Source of the DNA: Chloroflexota bacterium
Lineage (GTDB): Bacteria; Chloroflexota; UBA6077; JACCZL01
Direction: 5' to 3'
Length of the DNA stretch: 64,000 bases
Assembly: GCA_020845495.1 (NCBI GenBank)
Contig: JADLFM010000202.1
Location: 62,001-126,000 of the forward strand
Positions 18,232-27,048 of this stretch are shown piece by piece. The notes under the pieces were generated by a model. The model saw only the letters and a program-made list of their open reading frames with translations. It did not search any database and had not been told where the DNA came from. How positions within the stretch are numbered: position 1 is the stretch's first letter; the number at the start of each line of letters is the position of its first letter. Made by a program: the position numbers and the translations under genes.

Positions 18232-18362
18232 CTGGTGACCGCTCCTCACTGCTGGGGCAAGGCCAGCCGGTATCCGATAATCTCGACTGCCTCGCTCGAC
18301 TTCGGTGGTAGAAGAGTGTACCACGCGGACGCGCGACTCGATTCCCGTCCCTGAAAATGGCT

Positions 18363-18393
18363 GAGGCCCGCTCCCTGGGAGGGAACGGGCCTC
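18363..18393 (-). terminator. Stem-loop between UroD-fold gene and binding protein
   Basis: Inverted repeat of 14 pairs with one mismatch (18363-18376 with 18380-18393, 3-nt loop), about 65 nt beyond the stop of the gene at 18459 on the minus strand. Confidence 0.6.
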
Positions 18394-18458
18394 GCGGTAC
18401 GCAGTCTTCTGCTCTATCACGGCGCGTGGTGTCGAGCCCCCGCGACGCTCCGCTCTGG

Positions 18459-19454
18459 CTAGGCGCCGAGCATGGCGTCGCGGGCTGCGCCAAACACCAT
18501 ATCCGCGACCTCCGGCGTGTTCGAGCAGCCCGGTGCGACGATCAGGTGCCGGCCGTGCATCGCGTCGATGGCCGCTCGGACCTCGCGCTTGATGTCGTCA
18601 GGCCCGAGTTTCATATCGTCCGGCTTGGTAGTGACGCCACCGGCAACTGCCTTGCCTGTCCGCCGCTCGACTTCTGCCAGGGTCGGATTCTTGGGGCTGA
18701 GCGAGTAGTTGAAGACCTGCGCGGGGTAATCGCCGAAGATGTCGAAGTAGACGCCGTCACCGCAGGTATGGAGCATCGTGAACGGCGCACCGGCCACGGC
18801 GTCCAGAATCTTGCGGTCGTCGGCCTCACCCCAGGTCCGGTACTCAGCCTCGGATACCAGACCCTGTGCGCCGACGTTCGTGGCGTAGAAGAGCCCGTCC
18901 GCGCCGTTCTCCACGGCAGCCCTGGCGTACCCGGCCATTGTCTGGGTGATCGCGTCGAGCCCCGAGCGGAGCGCGTCCGGCTGCTCTTGCATGGCCGTAC
19001 GAAGCGTCTTCAAGTCGCCGGGTGAAAGGCGGCGCGCGATCATCAGCGGGTTGAAAATCGTCCAGATGATCGGGATGTCTGGCCCGGCCGCCGAACGGAT
19101 CTGCCGCAGCGCATCCAACTGCTCGCCGAGTGCGCCGGTCGTCCAGTCGGCCACCTTGACCTTGCCATAGTCGGCCGGACTATCGACCGGGTAGCTGATC
19201 TGGGTGGGTTTGGTCGTACGCACCCCGGAGGCCTTCCAGACGGCGCCGAAGTTCTCTTCGAACGCCTGGGCGCGCGTCTGCGGCTTCAAGAAGTCGAACC
19301 TGAACTCGCGCTCCAGTCGCATCGTCTCGTCGGCCAGGTCCGCCGCGGTGTTCTCCTTCGCGAAGTTATGAGTCCAGAAGCCGAAGGGCGCTCGGTCCAC
19401 GGGCTGGCCGTTGAGTGCGGCCATGACCCGTTCTCGTTTCGTCATCTCAGCCAC
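18459..19454 (-). CDS. Uroporphyrinogen decarboxylase-fold protein, probable corrinoid methyltransferase type
   Basis: 331 residues of UroD fold: MTKRERVMAALNGQPVDRAPFGFW at the start (the motif usually reads RxxxAlxgxxPDRvP) and YATNVGAQGLVSEAEYRTWGE in the middle. TMLHTCGDG followed by IVAPGCSNTPE gives a His-x-Cys ... Cys pattern, as in the zinc site of MtaA/MtbA-type methylcobamide methyltransferases, whereas true HemE lacks it. So a methyl-transfer role on a corrinoid or small-molecule thiol is likelier than heme synthesis (inference). The GTG start has GGAGG 9 nt upstream. It is on the same strand as the dpp locus but a stem-loop intervenes. No corrinoid protein is nearby. Confidence 0.75.
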   Translation of the reverse strand: MAEMTKRERVMAALNGQPVDRAPFGFWTHNFAKENTAADLADETMRLEREFRFDFLKPQTRAQAFEENFGAVWKASGVRTTKPTQISYPVDSPADYGKVKVADWTTGALGEQLDALRQIRSAAGPDIPIIWTIFNPLMIARRLSPGDLKTLRTAMQEQPDALRSGLDAITQTMAGYARAAVENGADGLFYATNVGAQGLVSEAEYRTWGEADDRKILDAVAGAPFTMLHTCGDGVYFDIFGDYPAQVFNYSLSPKNPTLAEVERRTGKAVAGGVTTKPDDMKLGPDDIKREVRAAIDAMHGRHLIVAPGCSNTPEVADMVFGAARDAMLGA

Positions 19455-19571
19455 GGTATCGGGCCTCCTCGTCGCTCTCGTTACCGAGCCAGATCATCCG
19501 GCCGCCCGTAGCGTCCTGGTGATCTGGCTCGGCCGCCCCCACAGGGTACCCCACCGACGAGCTACCCCGTC

Positions 19572-19614
19572 AGCCTGGCAACCCGTTCCTCTTGCCGAAC
19601 GGGCTGCCAGGGCT
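19572..19614 (-). terminator. Terminator of the flavin electron-transfer operon
   Basis: 19572-19588 pairs with 19597-19614 (16 pairs, one bulge, one mismatch, 8-nt loop) just beyond the stop of the RnfD-like gene on the minus strand. Confidence 0.65.
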
Positions 19615-19624
19615 CGTGGGGGCG

Positions 19625-20632
19625 TCAGGCGTGGCCGCTGCTGACCAGATGCCCGCCCGCGCCAGCGGGGATCGGGGCCAGGCGCGCTGCTGCCACCCGG
19701 GTAGTGGGTGGGCGGACGCTGCCAGTCGGAGGTGGGCCGGCCTGCCGTGCAGACGGTGCAACTGATGGCCGCGTTGCCGTCCGAGCGGCGGCCGGCTGCC
19801 CGATGGACCGAGCAAACTGGCGCCGCGCGACGAGCGCCACGTTCCCCAACAGCAGCCCTACCAGCAGATACGCCTGGCCTGCGCCCATCAGTTGTGCGAC
19901 ACAGGCAGCCACCGCCACCAACGCGCCGATCCAGACCTGATCGCTGGTCCGACCGGGAGCGGTCGGCGGATCGGTCAGCATGAAGCAGGCAAAGAAGACC
20001 GCGGCTTCGACGAACGGCGGGCGGAACATCTCGGCCACCCGCGCCGGCGCGGCCAACGCCACGATGGTGAACAGGCCAAAGTACACTCCGCTGAAGCTCA
20101 CGGCGAGCGGGAAGCGGTCGACGCGATCCACGATCACCAGGCCGAGCACGAGAAGCAGCAGGGTCCACCACCCAGAGAGATCGGCCAGCGCCCCCCACCA
20201 GCTCTGGCCGGCCTGGAACAGTGGGATCGAGATGAGCAGCGCCAGCGCTGCCGGATTGAAGATATGCTTGCGTTCGCTGCGGAGCAGGTGCTTCGAGCCG
20301 GATGCGATCGCACCGACCGCCATCGCCACGTACCAGGGTGTCTCCAGCCCGAGCACGAAGGCGACGATTGTGCCTGACAGGACGGCGCTCGTCGGGGCAG
20401 CTTGTGGCAGACCCCTGATGCGCCGCGCCGCGAGGTCGACGAGGACGGCGCCAAGCACGGCGCTGGCGACGTGGCCAAGCACCGGCGTCCAACCGTAGGT
20501 CAGCCCGCCGAGGCCGAGTAGCGGCAGGAAGATCAGGATCAGGAGCGCCTTCGGCGTGCGAACGAATTGCCGGAGGGCCGAGCGACGCACGGGCGCCGCT
20601 ACCGGTCCGGCTGAGGAGAAGACGATGCTCAT
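19625..20632 (-). CDS. RnfD/NqrB-like membrane flavoprotein
   Basis: 335 residues. About eight to ten hydrophobic segments lie between residues 30 and 270, followed by a Pro/Ala/Arg-rich cytoplasmic tail of about 65 residues with no recognised domain. TSAVLSGTIVAFVLGLETPWYVA, KHIFNPAALALL and FFACFMLTDPPTAP match RnfD/NqrB. In those proteins the Thr/Ser near such a segment carries covalent FMN put on by ApbE. Its ATG overlaps the apbE stop (ATGA). No other Rnf/Nqr subunits are present, so it is a stand-alone module that would move electrons across the membrane to the FMN-binding protein encoded upstream (inference). Confidence 0.8.
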   Translation of the reverse strand: MSIVFSSAGPVAAPVRRSALRQFVRTPKALLILIFLPLLGLGGLTYGWTPVLGHVASAVLGAVLVDLAARRIRGLPQAAPTSAVLSGTIVAFVLGLETPWYVAMAVGAIASGSKHLLRSERKHIFNPAALALLISIPLFQAGQSWWGALADLSGWWTLLLLVLGLVIVDRVDRFPLAVSFSGVYFGLFTIVALAAPARVAEMFRPPFVEAAVFFACFMLTDPPTAPGRTSDQVWIGALVAVAACVAQLMGAGQAYLLVGLLLGNVALVARRQFARSIGQPAAARTATRPSVAPSARQAGPPPTGSVRPPTTRVAAARLAPIPAGAGGHLVSSGHA

Positions 20633-21591
20633 GGCAGGGTACTCCCAAGGTCGCGAGTCATCGAAATTTCGCCGCTCGCGGTGATCAAGACGCCGCCAAC
20701 TCCCTCGCGTTCCAGCAGGTGACGTCCGGCCTGAGGGCCGAGGACGAACGCCGCTGTCGCCAGGCCATCGGCTGCCATAGCGGTCGGCGCGACGACGGTT
20801 ACGCTGGCGAGACTGACCGCCGAGCGCCCCGTGCGTGGATTCACGAGATGGTGGGACAGGCCATCCGCCGTGCGCCGTTCGTAGTTTCCTGAGGTACAGA
20901 CCGCCCCCTCAGCCAGATCGAAGATATGGGCGATCCACTCTGGGTCGCGCGGGCTCTGCACGCCGACGCGGCGCGGTCGGCCATCGCTCAGGCGGCCGCG
21001 TACGTACAGGTCGCCGCCTGCGTCGATGGATACACTCTCGAAGGCAGCCAGTTCGCGGGCCGCAAGGTCGATCGCCAGGCCCTTCGCCACCGCGCCGAGG
21101 TCCAGGACGAGCGGGCGTCGGAGCACAATGGTGCGACGTGTTGCATCCAACCGAATGTCGCGGTAGCTTACGTGCCCCGGTTGCCCTCCCGGCGCCGCGG
21201 GTATCCGCTCGCCGGTAACGTAATGGCGATCGAAGCCAGCCGCCTCGAGCGCGCCGCCGATGGTCGGGTCGAACGCGCCATCAGTCAGACGCGCCAGGGC
21301 CACGGCGAAGCGAACCGCCTCGAACAGCATGGGGCTCACCACGACTGGTTCGCCGACACGCGCGGTCAGTCGACGGATCTCGCTCGTGGGATCGAAGCGG
21401 CTGCACCCGCGCTCGACGAGCTCGAACCAGTCGAGTGCGCGCCGCATCGCCGCCTGGACCGCTGCTTCGGGCGCATCGTCGAGCACGTCGATCGAGACGA
21501 CCGTGTCCATCGCGACGCCGATCGTCGAGCGTCCGCCCGACACCATGGTGTGGGGCACAACCGGCGTGCCAGCCACTCCAGTCATCATCAT
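20629..21591 (-). CDS. apbE: FAD:protein FMN transferase (ApbE)
   Basis: 320 residues. It has the ApbE fold: MDTVVSIDV near the N-terminus, LTDGAFDPTIGGALEAAGF, VLDLGAVAKGLAIDLAA (residues for FAD/Mg binding), SIDAGGDLYVRG, AVCTSGNYERR and HHLVNPRTGRSA, and a TAMAADGLATAAFVLG motif with metal-binding Thr/Asp. ApbE cleaves FAD and attaches FMN to Thr/Ser of target proteins. Both neighbours are plausible targets. Three tandem ATG codons open the frame (21591, 21588, 21585) after AGGGGACGC. There is no obvious signal peptide, though ApbE usually acts outside the cytoplasm; export may use an unseen route or the start may be wrong. Confidence 0.92.
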   Translation of the reverse strand: MMMTGVAGTPVVPHTMVSGGRSTIGVAMDTVVSIDVLDDAPEAAVQAAMRRALDWFELVERGCSRFDPTSEIRRLTARVGEPVVVSPMLFEAVRFAVALARLTDGAFDPTIGGALEAAGFDRHYVTGERIPAAPGGQPGHVSYRDIRLDATRRTIVLRRPLVLDLGAVAKGLAIDLAARELAAFESVSIDAGGDLYVRGRLSDGRPRRVGVQSPRDPEWIAHIFDLAEGAVCTSGNYERRTADGLSHHLVNPRTGRSAVSLASVTVVAPTAMAADGLATAAFVLGPQAGRHLLEREGVGGVLITASGEISMTRDLGSTLP

Positions 21592-21602
21592 GCGTCCCCT
21601 TC

Positions 21603-22463
21603 CTAGCCGGCCAGAGCGGTGCTCGTACCAGCCGGCGTCTCAGCCGCCTGGGCGCCCGCCTGAACCAACGCTTGCTCGACGGCCTGGCGGAATGCCTGGG
21701 CGCTGTAGGTCGCGCCGGTCACGTTGTCCACCTGCGCGCTCTGCCGAGCCACGACCTGCCCCGGCAGGGCCGCGATCCGGGACATCGGGTACTGGGTCGT
21801 CGCACGGGTCACGGCGACGTTGGCGATCTTCCCGCCTTGAACCGTCACGGCCACGGTGAAGCCGCCACGGCGACTCGTGCCGGTCCCGCTGTAGGTGCCG
21901 TCTCGATAGGTGCCGGTCGTCTGACTGGCCGTCGAAGCTGGCGCGGCTGCCACGGGCGGGGTAGGCGGTTGCGGTGCTTGCTGGGCGGACGACTGGCCGG
22001 GCGAGGGGTTGGCTGACTGCGCGACCGCCTGCCCTGACGGTTGAGTACCTGACGGGGCACCAGGTCGGGAGACTGATTGGCTCGACGGCCGCGCCGCAAT
22101 CCGTCCGATTGGCGGGATCAGCCGCGATCGGCTCTTTCGGTCATCGTGCGATTCCTCGTCGTCATCATCGTGCGAATTGCTGTTGATGTTGACGTTGCTG
22201 TTGGCGTTCGATCTGCCTGGGGATCCGCCACCGCCGTACTGGCCGCTGCCACCCAGATAGGGGGGTACCACCGCTCCGGACGGCAGCACCGGGGTCGGCG
22301 CGAGGGTGGCAGGCGGAGCGGCCGCCGCGACGATGGCCGGCGGGGGTTCGGTCGTGGCAAGTTGCGTGTCAGCGCCCTGCGTGACCAGATGCCCGGCGAT
22401 GAAGACCGCTGCCACCGCGGACACGCTCAGGGCTACCACACGACGCGGCATGCTCTTCGCCAT
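21603..22463 (-). CDS. Membrane-anchored FMN-binding domain protein (covalent flavin carrier)
   Basis: 286 residues. An N-terminal hydrophobic anchor (about 8-28) is followed by a long disordered linker. The linker has an Asn/Ser run, then a His/Asp/Glu cluster (SHDDDDEESHDD), then Pro/Gln/Ser-rich sequence. The C-terminal 90 residues are an FMN-binding domain: YRDGTYSGTG, GGFTVAVTVQGGKIANVAV, and VDNVTGATYSAQAF, whose D/S-G-A-T-x-S/T motif is the ApbE flavinylation site. The ATG at 22463 has GGAGGA 9 nt upstream. It heads the operon with apbE and the RnfD-like gene, and starts 174 nt from the divergent response regulator. It would carry electrons outside the membrane. Confidence 0.88.
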   Translation of the reverse strand: MAKSMPRRVVALSVSAVAAVFIAGHLVTQGADTQLATTEPPPAIVAAAAPPATLAPTPVLPSGAVVPPYLGGSGQYGGGGSPGRSNANSNVNINSNSHDDDDEESHDDRKSRSRLIPPIGRIAARPSSQSVSRPGAPSGTQPSGQAVAQSANPSPGQSSAQQAPQPPTPPVAAAPASTASQTTGTYRDGTYSGTGTSRRGGFTVAVTVQGGKIANVAVTRATTQYPMSRIAALPGQVVARQSAQVDNVTGATYSAQAFRQAVEQALVQAGAQAAETPAGTSTALAG

Positions 22464-22637
22464 TTCTCGGTTCCTCCTACTCGCTGGGACGGCTCACCGT
22501 GATTCGGCTGGCGTCCCACGTGCGTCCTGTCTGTGACTGTAGGCCGTGAAGCTTGGAGGTACCTGAGAAATTCCCATGAATCACTGCGAGTTTCCAGGCC
22601 GTACGATCGGGCCGCGAGGTATCCTCTTGGGACGGCG

Positions 22638-23309
22638 ATGTACATCCTGCTCGTGGAAGACGATCCGGTCGTACGGCGCGTCGTCGAGCGTGGGCTTGCT
22701 GAAGCCGGGCACCGCGTCGACACCGCGTCAGATGGCGACGACGGCCTGATCCGCGCCGAGACCGGCGCCTACGACGCCATCGTCCTCGACGTTCTGCTAC
22801 CGGGCCGCGACGGCCTGGACGTCGCGCGGCGACTCCGGCGTGAGCGGGTGCGTACCCCGATTCTGATGCTGACTGCGCGTGACGCCGTCCCAGACCGCGT
22901 GCTCGGCCTGGACGCTGGCGCCGACGACTACCTGACGAAACCGTTCGCCCTCGACGAGCTCCTGGCTCGGGTCCGGGCGCTGGGCCGGCGCACCGGCGAC
23001 GGGCACGACGCAGATACCCTGCGGGTGGGCGATCTGACGCTCGATCTGGACCGCCACGAAGCCACCCGGGGTGACCGAGTCGTCGAACTGACCGCCAAGG
23101 AGTTCGAGCTCCTGGCGTACCTGATGCGAAATCCCGGCCGCGTCTTGAGTCGAGGCCAGCTTCTTGATCGCGTCTGGGGCTTCGATGCCCAGGCAACCTC
23201 GAACGTCGTCGAGATCTACATTCACTACCTGCGCGACAAGGTCGATCGCGGTTTCACGCAGCCACTGATTCGCACGGTTCGTGGAGCCGGCTACACCATC
23301 AAGCCGTAG
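22638..23309 (+). CDS. OmpR/PhoB-family response regulator
   Basis: 223 residues from ATG 22638 (the frame is open further upstream, but MYILLVEDDPVV is the normal N-terminus). The receiver domain has the acidic pair EDD, phospho-acceptor Asp in IVLDVLLPGRDG, Thr in MLTARD, and Lys in LTKPF. The winged-helix DNA-binding domain has VVELTAKEFELLAYLMRNPGRVLSRGQLLDRVWG and a terminal RTVRGAGYTI. It is followed at 74 nt by its kinase and is divergent from the flavin electron-transfer operon, the obvious target (inference). Confidence 0.93.
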   Translation: MYILLVEDDPVVRRVVERGLAEAGHRVDTASDGDDGLIRAETGAYDAIVLDVLLPGRDGLDVARRLRRERVRTPILMLTARDAVPDRVLGLDAGADDYLTKPFALDELLARVRALGRRTGDGHDADTLRVGDLTLDLDRHEATRGDRVVELTAKEFELLAYLMRNPGRVLSRGQLLDRVWGFDAQATSNVVEIYIHYLRDKVDRGFTQPLIRTVRGAGYTIKP

Positions 23310-23382
23310 CACCACGATACTTCTAGACGATACTTCTGCAGGTAGCGCGAGCCGAGACCTGACGGCTAGACGAGAGGACTCG

Positions 23383-24702
23383 ATGTTTCGGCGGATTCGC
23401 TGGCGGCTGGTGGCCTGGACGATGGCGGTGCTCGTCCTGATTCTAGGTGTGCTCGGGATGGCGGTGTACGCTGCCCTCTCCAACAGCCTGATGGATCAGG
23501 TCGACCGCTCGCTGATGACCCAGAGCGACCTCGGTCACGACGCCCTCAAGGATCTGGCCCGTGGCAGACCGAGCAGTCGCGAAGGCTATCGCGGCGGCAC
23601 CTTCTACGTGCTCGTAGGGCCGGATGGACAAATCCTGGGCAACCCACAGCGGGTGACGGTCGACGTCGCCGCACTGCCGCGCCCGGCTGACCGACGTCCG
23701 ACCCTCGCGTCGGCCACCCTCAACGGCGAGCCGGCCCGCCTCCTGACGCGGCCGGTCTCGGACGAGGATGTGCCGGACGGCAGCGTGCTGATCGTGGGCC
23801 AGAGCCTCGCGCAGGAGCGAGCCGCGCTGAGCACGCTCCTGCTGATCCTCGTCGCCGGCGGCGGTGCTGGCCTGGCGCTCTCGTTTGCTGGCGCCTGGTT
23901 CCTGGCCGGGCGGGCCCTCGTGCCGATCGAGCAGGCGTTCCGCCGTCAGCAAGAGTTCGTGGCCGATGCCTCGCACGAGCTACGGACCCCGCTCACCGTC
24001 CTCCGCTCCGCCACCGACCTGCTCGCGCAGCATCGCGACGAGCCGCTGGCGGCCAACGGCGAGTTGTTCGAGGACATCCGACTCGAGATCGCGCGGCTCG
24101 AGCGACTCACCGGCGATCTCCTCACCCTCGCTCGTTCGGACCGTGACGATCTGGTGCTCGCGGTCGCCCCCTTCGATGCCGCGACGGTGGCCGCCGACCT
24201 CGTCCGCCGCCTTCGTCCGCTCGCCGCTGAGCGTGGCGTGACGCTCGATCCACATACGTACGATCCGCCCCCCATAGTCGAGGCCGATCCGGACCGTTTC
24301 CAGCAGATTCTCTTGATTCTCCTCGACAACGCCATCCGTCATTCTCCGATCGGTGGACGGGTCGACGTGACGATCCGGCAGCAGGGAGGGGACGTGCTCG
24401 TAGAGGTGGCCGACACCGGCAGCGGGATCGCACCGGAGCAGCTACCCCGCGTCTTCGACCGCTTCTATCGGGCGGACCCCTCCCGCACCCGGGCGGCCGG
24501 CGGGACTGGCCTCGGGCTTGCCATTGCAAAGACGCTCGTCGAGGCGCACGGCGGCACGCTTTCACTCACGAGCACGGTCGGCGTCGGCACACGGGCCACC
24601 GTGCGCCTGCCGGCCGGACCGCCAGCCCCGGACATTCCGGGCGAGCCAGGCCGCGTGGAGCCACCGCGACCGTCGAGCGCGGCTGGCCGGCACGCTCGCT
24701 GA
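23383..24702 (+). CDS. Membrane sensor histidine kinase
   Basis: 439 residues from ATG 23383 (GAGGA 5 nt upstream). Two membrane helices (about 10-33 and 145-170) flank a periplasmic sensor of about 110 residues, then a short HAMP-like segment. The H-box is DASHELRTPLTVLRS with an intact His. The ATP site has NAIRHSP (N-box), VADTGSGIAPEQLPRVFDRFYR (G1/F) and GGTGLGLAIAKTLVEAHGG (G2). All catalytic positions look intact, in contrast with the protein at 29863-32157. It pairs with the regulator just upstream. The signal is unknown; redox or flavin state would fit the neighbouring operon. Confidence 0.93.
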   Translation: MFRRIRWRLVAWTMAVLVLILGVLGMAVYAALSNSLMDQVDRSLMTQSDLGHDALKDLARGRPSSREGYRGGTFYVLVGPDGQILGNPQRVTVDVAALPRPADRRPTLASATLNGEPARLLTRPVSDEDVPDGSVLIVGQSLAQERAALSTLLLILVAGGGAGLALSFAGAWFLAGRALVPIEQAFRRQQEFVADASHELRTPLTVLRSATDLLAQHRDEPLAANGELFEDIRLEIARLERLTGDLLTLARSDRDDLVLAVAPFDAATVAADLVRRLRPLAAERGVTLDPHTYDPPPIVEADPDRFQQILLILLDNAIRHSPIGGRVDVTIRQQGGDVLVEVADTGSGIAPEQLPRVFDRFYRADPSRTRAAGGTGLGLAIAKTLVEAHGGTLSLTSTVGVGTRATVRLPAGPPAPDIPGEPGRVEPPRPSSAAGRHAR

Positions 24703-24717
24703 CCTGCTTAGCTGACC

Positions 24718-25890
24718 TTAGCCGAGCAGCCGCTCCAGCAGGGCGAGGTAGCCGCGGGTGGCCGCCACGACCTGCTCGACGGGCACCCGCTCGTTCGGCT
24801 GATGAGCCAGCGTGTCGTCACCCGGCCCGAAAATCACCATCGGGATACCGCTCGTCACCCACATACCGCCGTCGGTGAAGTAGGTTGCGCCACGAACGCG
24901 CGGCTCCACGCCGACGACCTCCGCGACAGCCGCTGCCGTTGCGCGAATCAGCGGGTGATCGACCGGCGTCTCAACGGGCGGCATGTCGTTGCCCGCTGTG
25001 ATGTCCAAGCGCAACCCAGGCACCGTGGACTCCATTTCGGCCGCAAGGTCGCGGACGCCCTGAAGGATCGCCGCATGATCCTGGCCCGGCAGCGTCCGAA
25101 GGTCGACCGTCGCGACGCAGCGATCCGGCACCACGTTCGTTTTGACCCCGCCGGCAATCGTACCGACGTTCATGGTCGGGGGCGCGAGCAGCGGGTGCGG
25201 CGTGAACGGCGTCTTCGCCCAGCGCTCGCCGATCCAGCGTAGCAATTCGACGACCGGGAGGATTGCGTTGACGCCCAGATGCGGCATCGAGCCGTGGGCC
25301 GTCTTCCCCTGCCCCACGATCTGGAGCCAGATCGCGCCCCGGTGCGCCGCTACGACGTCCAGGTTGGTTGGCTCCCCGATGACGATCCAGCCCACACCGT
25401 CCAGACCGCCAGTATCGCGCAACTGCATCGCCCCGACACAGTCGACCTCTTCGCCGACCGTGATCGCCAGCCGGATATCGCCTGCCGGCCGCCACCCCCG
25501 TCGACGGATTGCGGCCAGAGCCGTGAACATCGCCGCCACGCCAGACTTCATGTCGGTCGCGCCGCGCCCCCAGACCTCACCGTCCACGAGATCGGCGGAG
25601 AACGGCGCGTGCTCCCAGGCAAGCTCTCCAGGTGGAACCACGTCCGAGTGACCGGACAGCAGCACGCCCGGACGTTCTCCGGTCCCCGCCAGATCGATGA
25701 CGAGGTTCGGGCGGCCAGGCCGCACCTCGGCCAGACGCGGCTCGAAGCCCAGCGCTTCCCCACGCCGCGCCAGCAGTTCGGCGATCGGCGCTTCGCCCCC
25801 GGGCGGGTTCACGCTTGGGATGCGAATGAGCTCCTGAAGGAGCGCAACGGCTTCGTGTGATTCGTCGGCGGTCAGCGACTCGTGCAGCAT
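24718..25890 (-). CDS. M20-family metallopeptidase/deacylase (ArgE/DapE-like)
   Basis: 390 residues from ATG 25890; the frame extends 87 codons further but that part is unlike the family. Motifs in order: LLQELIRIPSVNPPGGE, LLSGHSDVVPPG (first zinc His/Asp), GRGATDMKSGVAAMFTAL (bridging Asp), VGEEVDCVGA (catalytic Glu pair), then the lid domain with HLGVNAILP. Near the end comes TDGGMWVTSGIPMVIFGPG and a His for the second zinc. Such enzymes hydrolyse N-acyl or N-succinyl amino acids or short peptides. It converges with the kinase gene 15 nt away and is divergent from the dehydrogenase set, so no operon partner is implied. A ribosome site before the ATG is weak. Confidence 0.85.
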   Translation of the reverse strand: MLHESLTADESHEAVALLQELIRIPSVNPPGGEAPIAELLARRGEALGFEPRLAEVRPGRPNLVIDLAGTGERPGVLLSGHSDVVPPGELAWEHAPFSADLVDGEVWGRGATDMKSGVAAMFTALAAIRRRGWRPAGDIRLAITVGEEVDCVGAMQLRDTGGLDGVGWIVIGEPTNLDVVAAHRGAIWLQIVGQGKTAHGSMPHLGVNAILPVVELLRWIGERWAKTPFTPHPLLAPPTMNVGTIAGGVKTNVVPDRCVATVDLRTLPGQDHAAILQGVRDLAAEMESTVPGLRLDITAGNDMPPVETPVDHPLIRATAAAVAEVVGVEPRVRGATYFTDGGMWVTSGIPMVIFGPGDDTLAHQPNERVPVEQVVAATRGYLALLERLLG

Positions 25891-26058
25891 GGCGACAGGA
25901 TAGCCGCCACGGCCCGCAGATGACACGTCACCCTTCCTGAGCACGTGGTCCCCATCGGCGCCGGCCGGCCCCCTCGAAGCTTGCCAGACACACAGTGCGA
26001 CGGAGCAGTTTGACCCGGCCCGCGTCCGTTGGTACCCTCCGCCGGCGGAGGGAGTTCC

Positions 26059-27048
26059 ATGCCCACCGTGCTCATCAACTGCCCGGTCTTTACGACCCGT
26101 GACGAGTCGCCGCTCCGGATGATCCAGGATGCCGGCTGGGACGTCGTCCACGTGCCGGATGGCATGCGCGCTGACGAAGACCGGCTCATCGACCTGCTAC
26201 ACGACGTTGACGCCACCGTCGCCGGCGGCGAGCCCTACACCCGGCGCGTCCTTGGCGCCGCACCCAGCCTCAAGCACGTGGCTCGCTGGGGTGTCGGGTT
26301 CGACCGTGTGGACCTGGACGCCGCGACAGACCTTGGCGTCGTCGTCACCACCACACAGGGCGGCAATGACTGGGGTGTCGCCGACCACGCCTTCGCGATG
26401 GTGCTCGGTCTGGGGCACATGCTGACCGACAACCACCAGCGCATCATCAACGGTGGATGGGGTCGTCCGATTGGATCCGATGTCTGGCGAAAGACGCTGG
26501 GCATCGTGGGGTTAGGGCGGATCGGGCGAGGGGTCGCCCAGCGAGCTAGCGGCTTCGAGATGCCGATCCTGGCCTACGAGCCGTACCCCGACCGCGCCTT
26601 CTGCGACAGGTACAACGTGCGGCTTGTCTCGCTCGACGAGTTGCTACGGGAGAGTGACTACGTCACGCTCCATGCCCCTGGCGGTGCCGAGAACCGCCAC
26701 CTGATCGACCGCGAGCGGCTGGCCTTGATGAAACCGACCGCGTACCTCGTCAACACCGCGCGGGGCGCGCTGATCGACGAGGATGCGCTCTATGACGCGC
26801 TCACCGCCGGCACGCTTGCCGGGGCCGGCCTCGACGTTCGCGAGCAGGAGCCGCCCGCCGACTCACGTTTCAATGGCCTGCCCAACGTGATCCTGAGCCC
26901 ACACGTGGCCGGGGTCACTCATGAGACGGTCGCGGCAATGAGCGGGATGGCCATCGACAGCATCCTGGCCTCGTTGCGGGGTGAGCGGCCGCATGGATTG
27001 TTGAATCCGGACGTCTGGGACCGTCGCCGCCCGTGGAAGGCCGTCTGA
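26059..27048 (+). CDS. D-2-hydroxyacid dehydrogenase (phosphoglycerate-dehydrogenase-like), tandem copy 1
   Basis: 329 residues from ATG 26059 (GGAGGG 6 nt upstream). It has the standard D-2-hydroxyacid dehydrogenase layout. The central NAD domain has KTLGIVGLGRIGRGVAQRA. VNTARGALIDE holds the catalytic Arg, VREQEPP the Glu and ILSPHVAG the His. It is first of three tandem paralogues on the plus strand, with gaps of 90 and 102 nt. The DNA from about 26485 to 26861 is nearly identical to copy 2 while the flanks are not. The natural substrate is unknown; phosphoglycerate is less likely because no ACT domain is present. Confidence 0.88.
   Translation: MPTVLINCPVFTTRDESPLRMIQDAGWDVVHVPDGMRADEDRLIDLLHDVDATVAGGEPYTRRVLGAAPSLKHVARWGVGFDRVDLDAATDLGVVVTTTQGGNDWGVADHAFAMVLGLGHMLTDNHQRIINGGWGRPIGSDVWRKTLGIVGLGRIGRGVAQRASGFEMPILAYEPYPDRAFCDRYNVRLVSLDELLRESDYVTLHAPGGAENRHLIDRERLALMKPTAYLVNTARGALIDEDALYDALTAGTLAGAGLDVREQEPPADSRFNGLPNVILSPHVAGVTHETVAAMSGMAIDSILASLRGERPHGLLNPDVWDRRRPWKAV

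Noticed and set aside
19625..22463. Part of a full Rnf or Nqr complex
   Set aside because: Only the D/B-type subunit, ApbE and an FMN-domain protein are present; no C, A, B, E or G subunits flank them.
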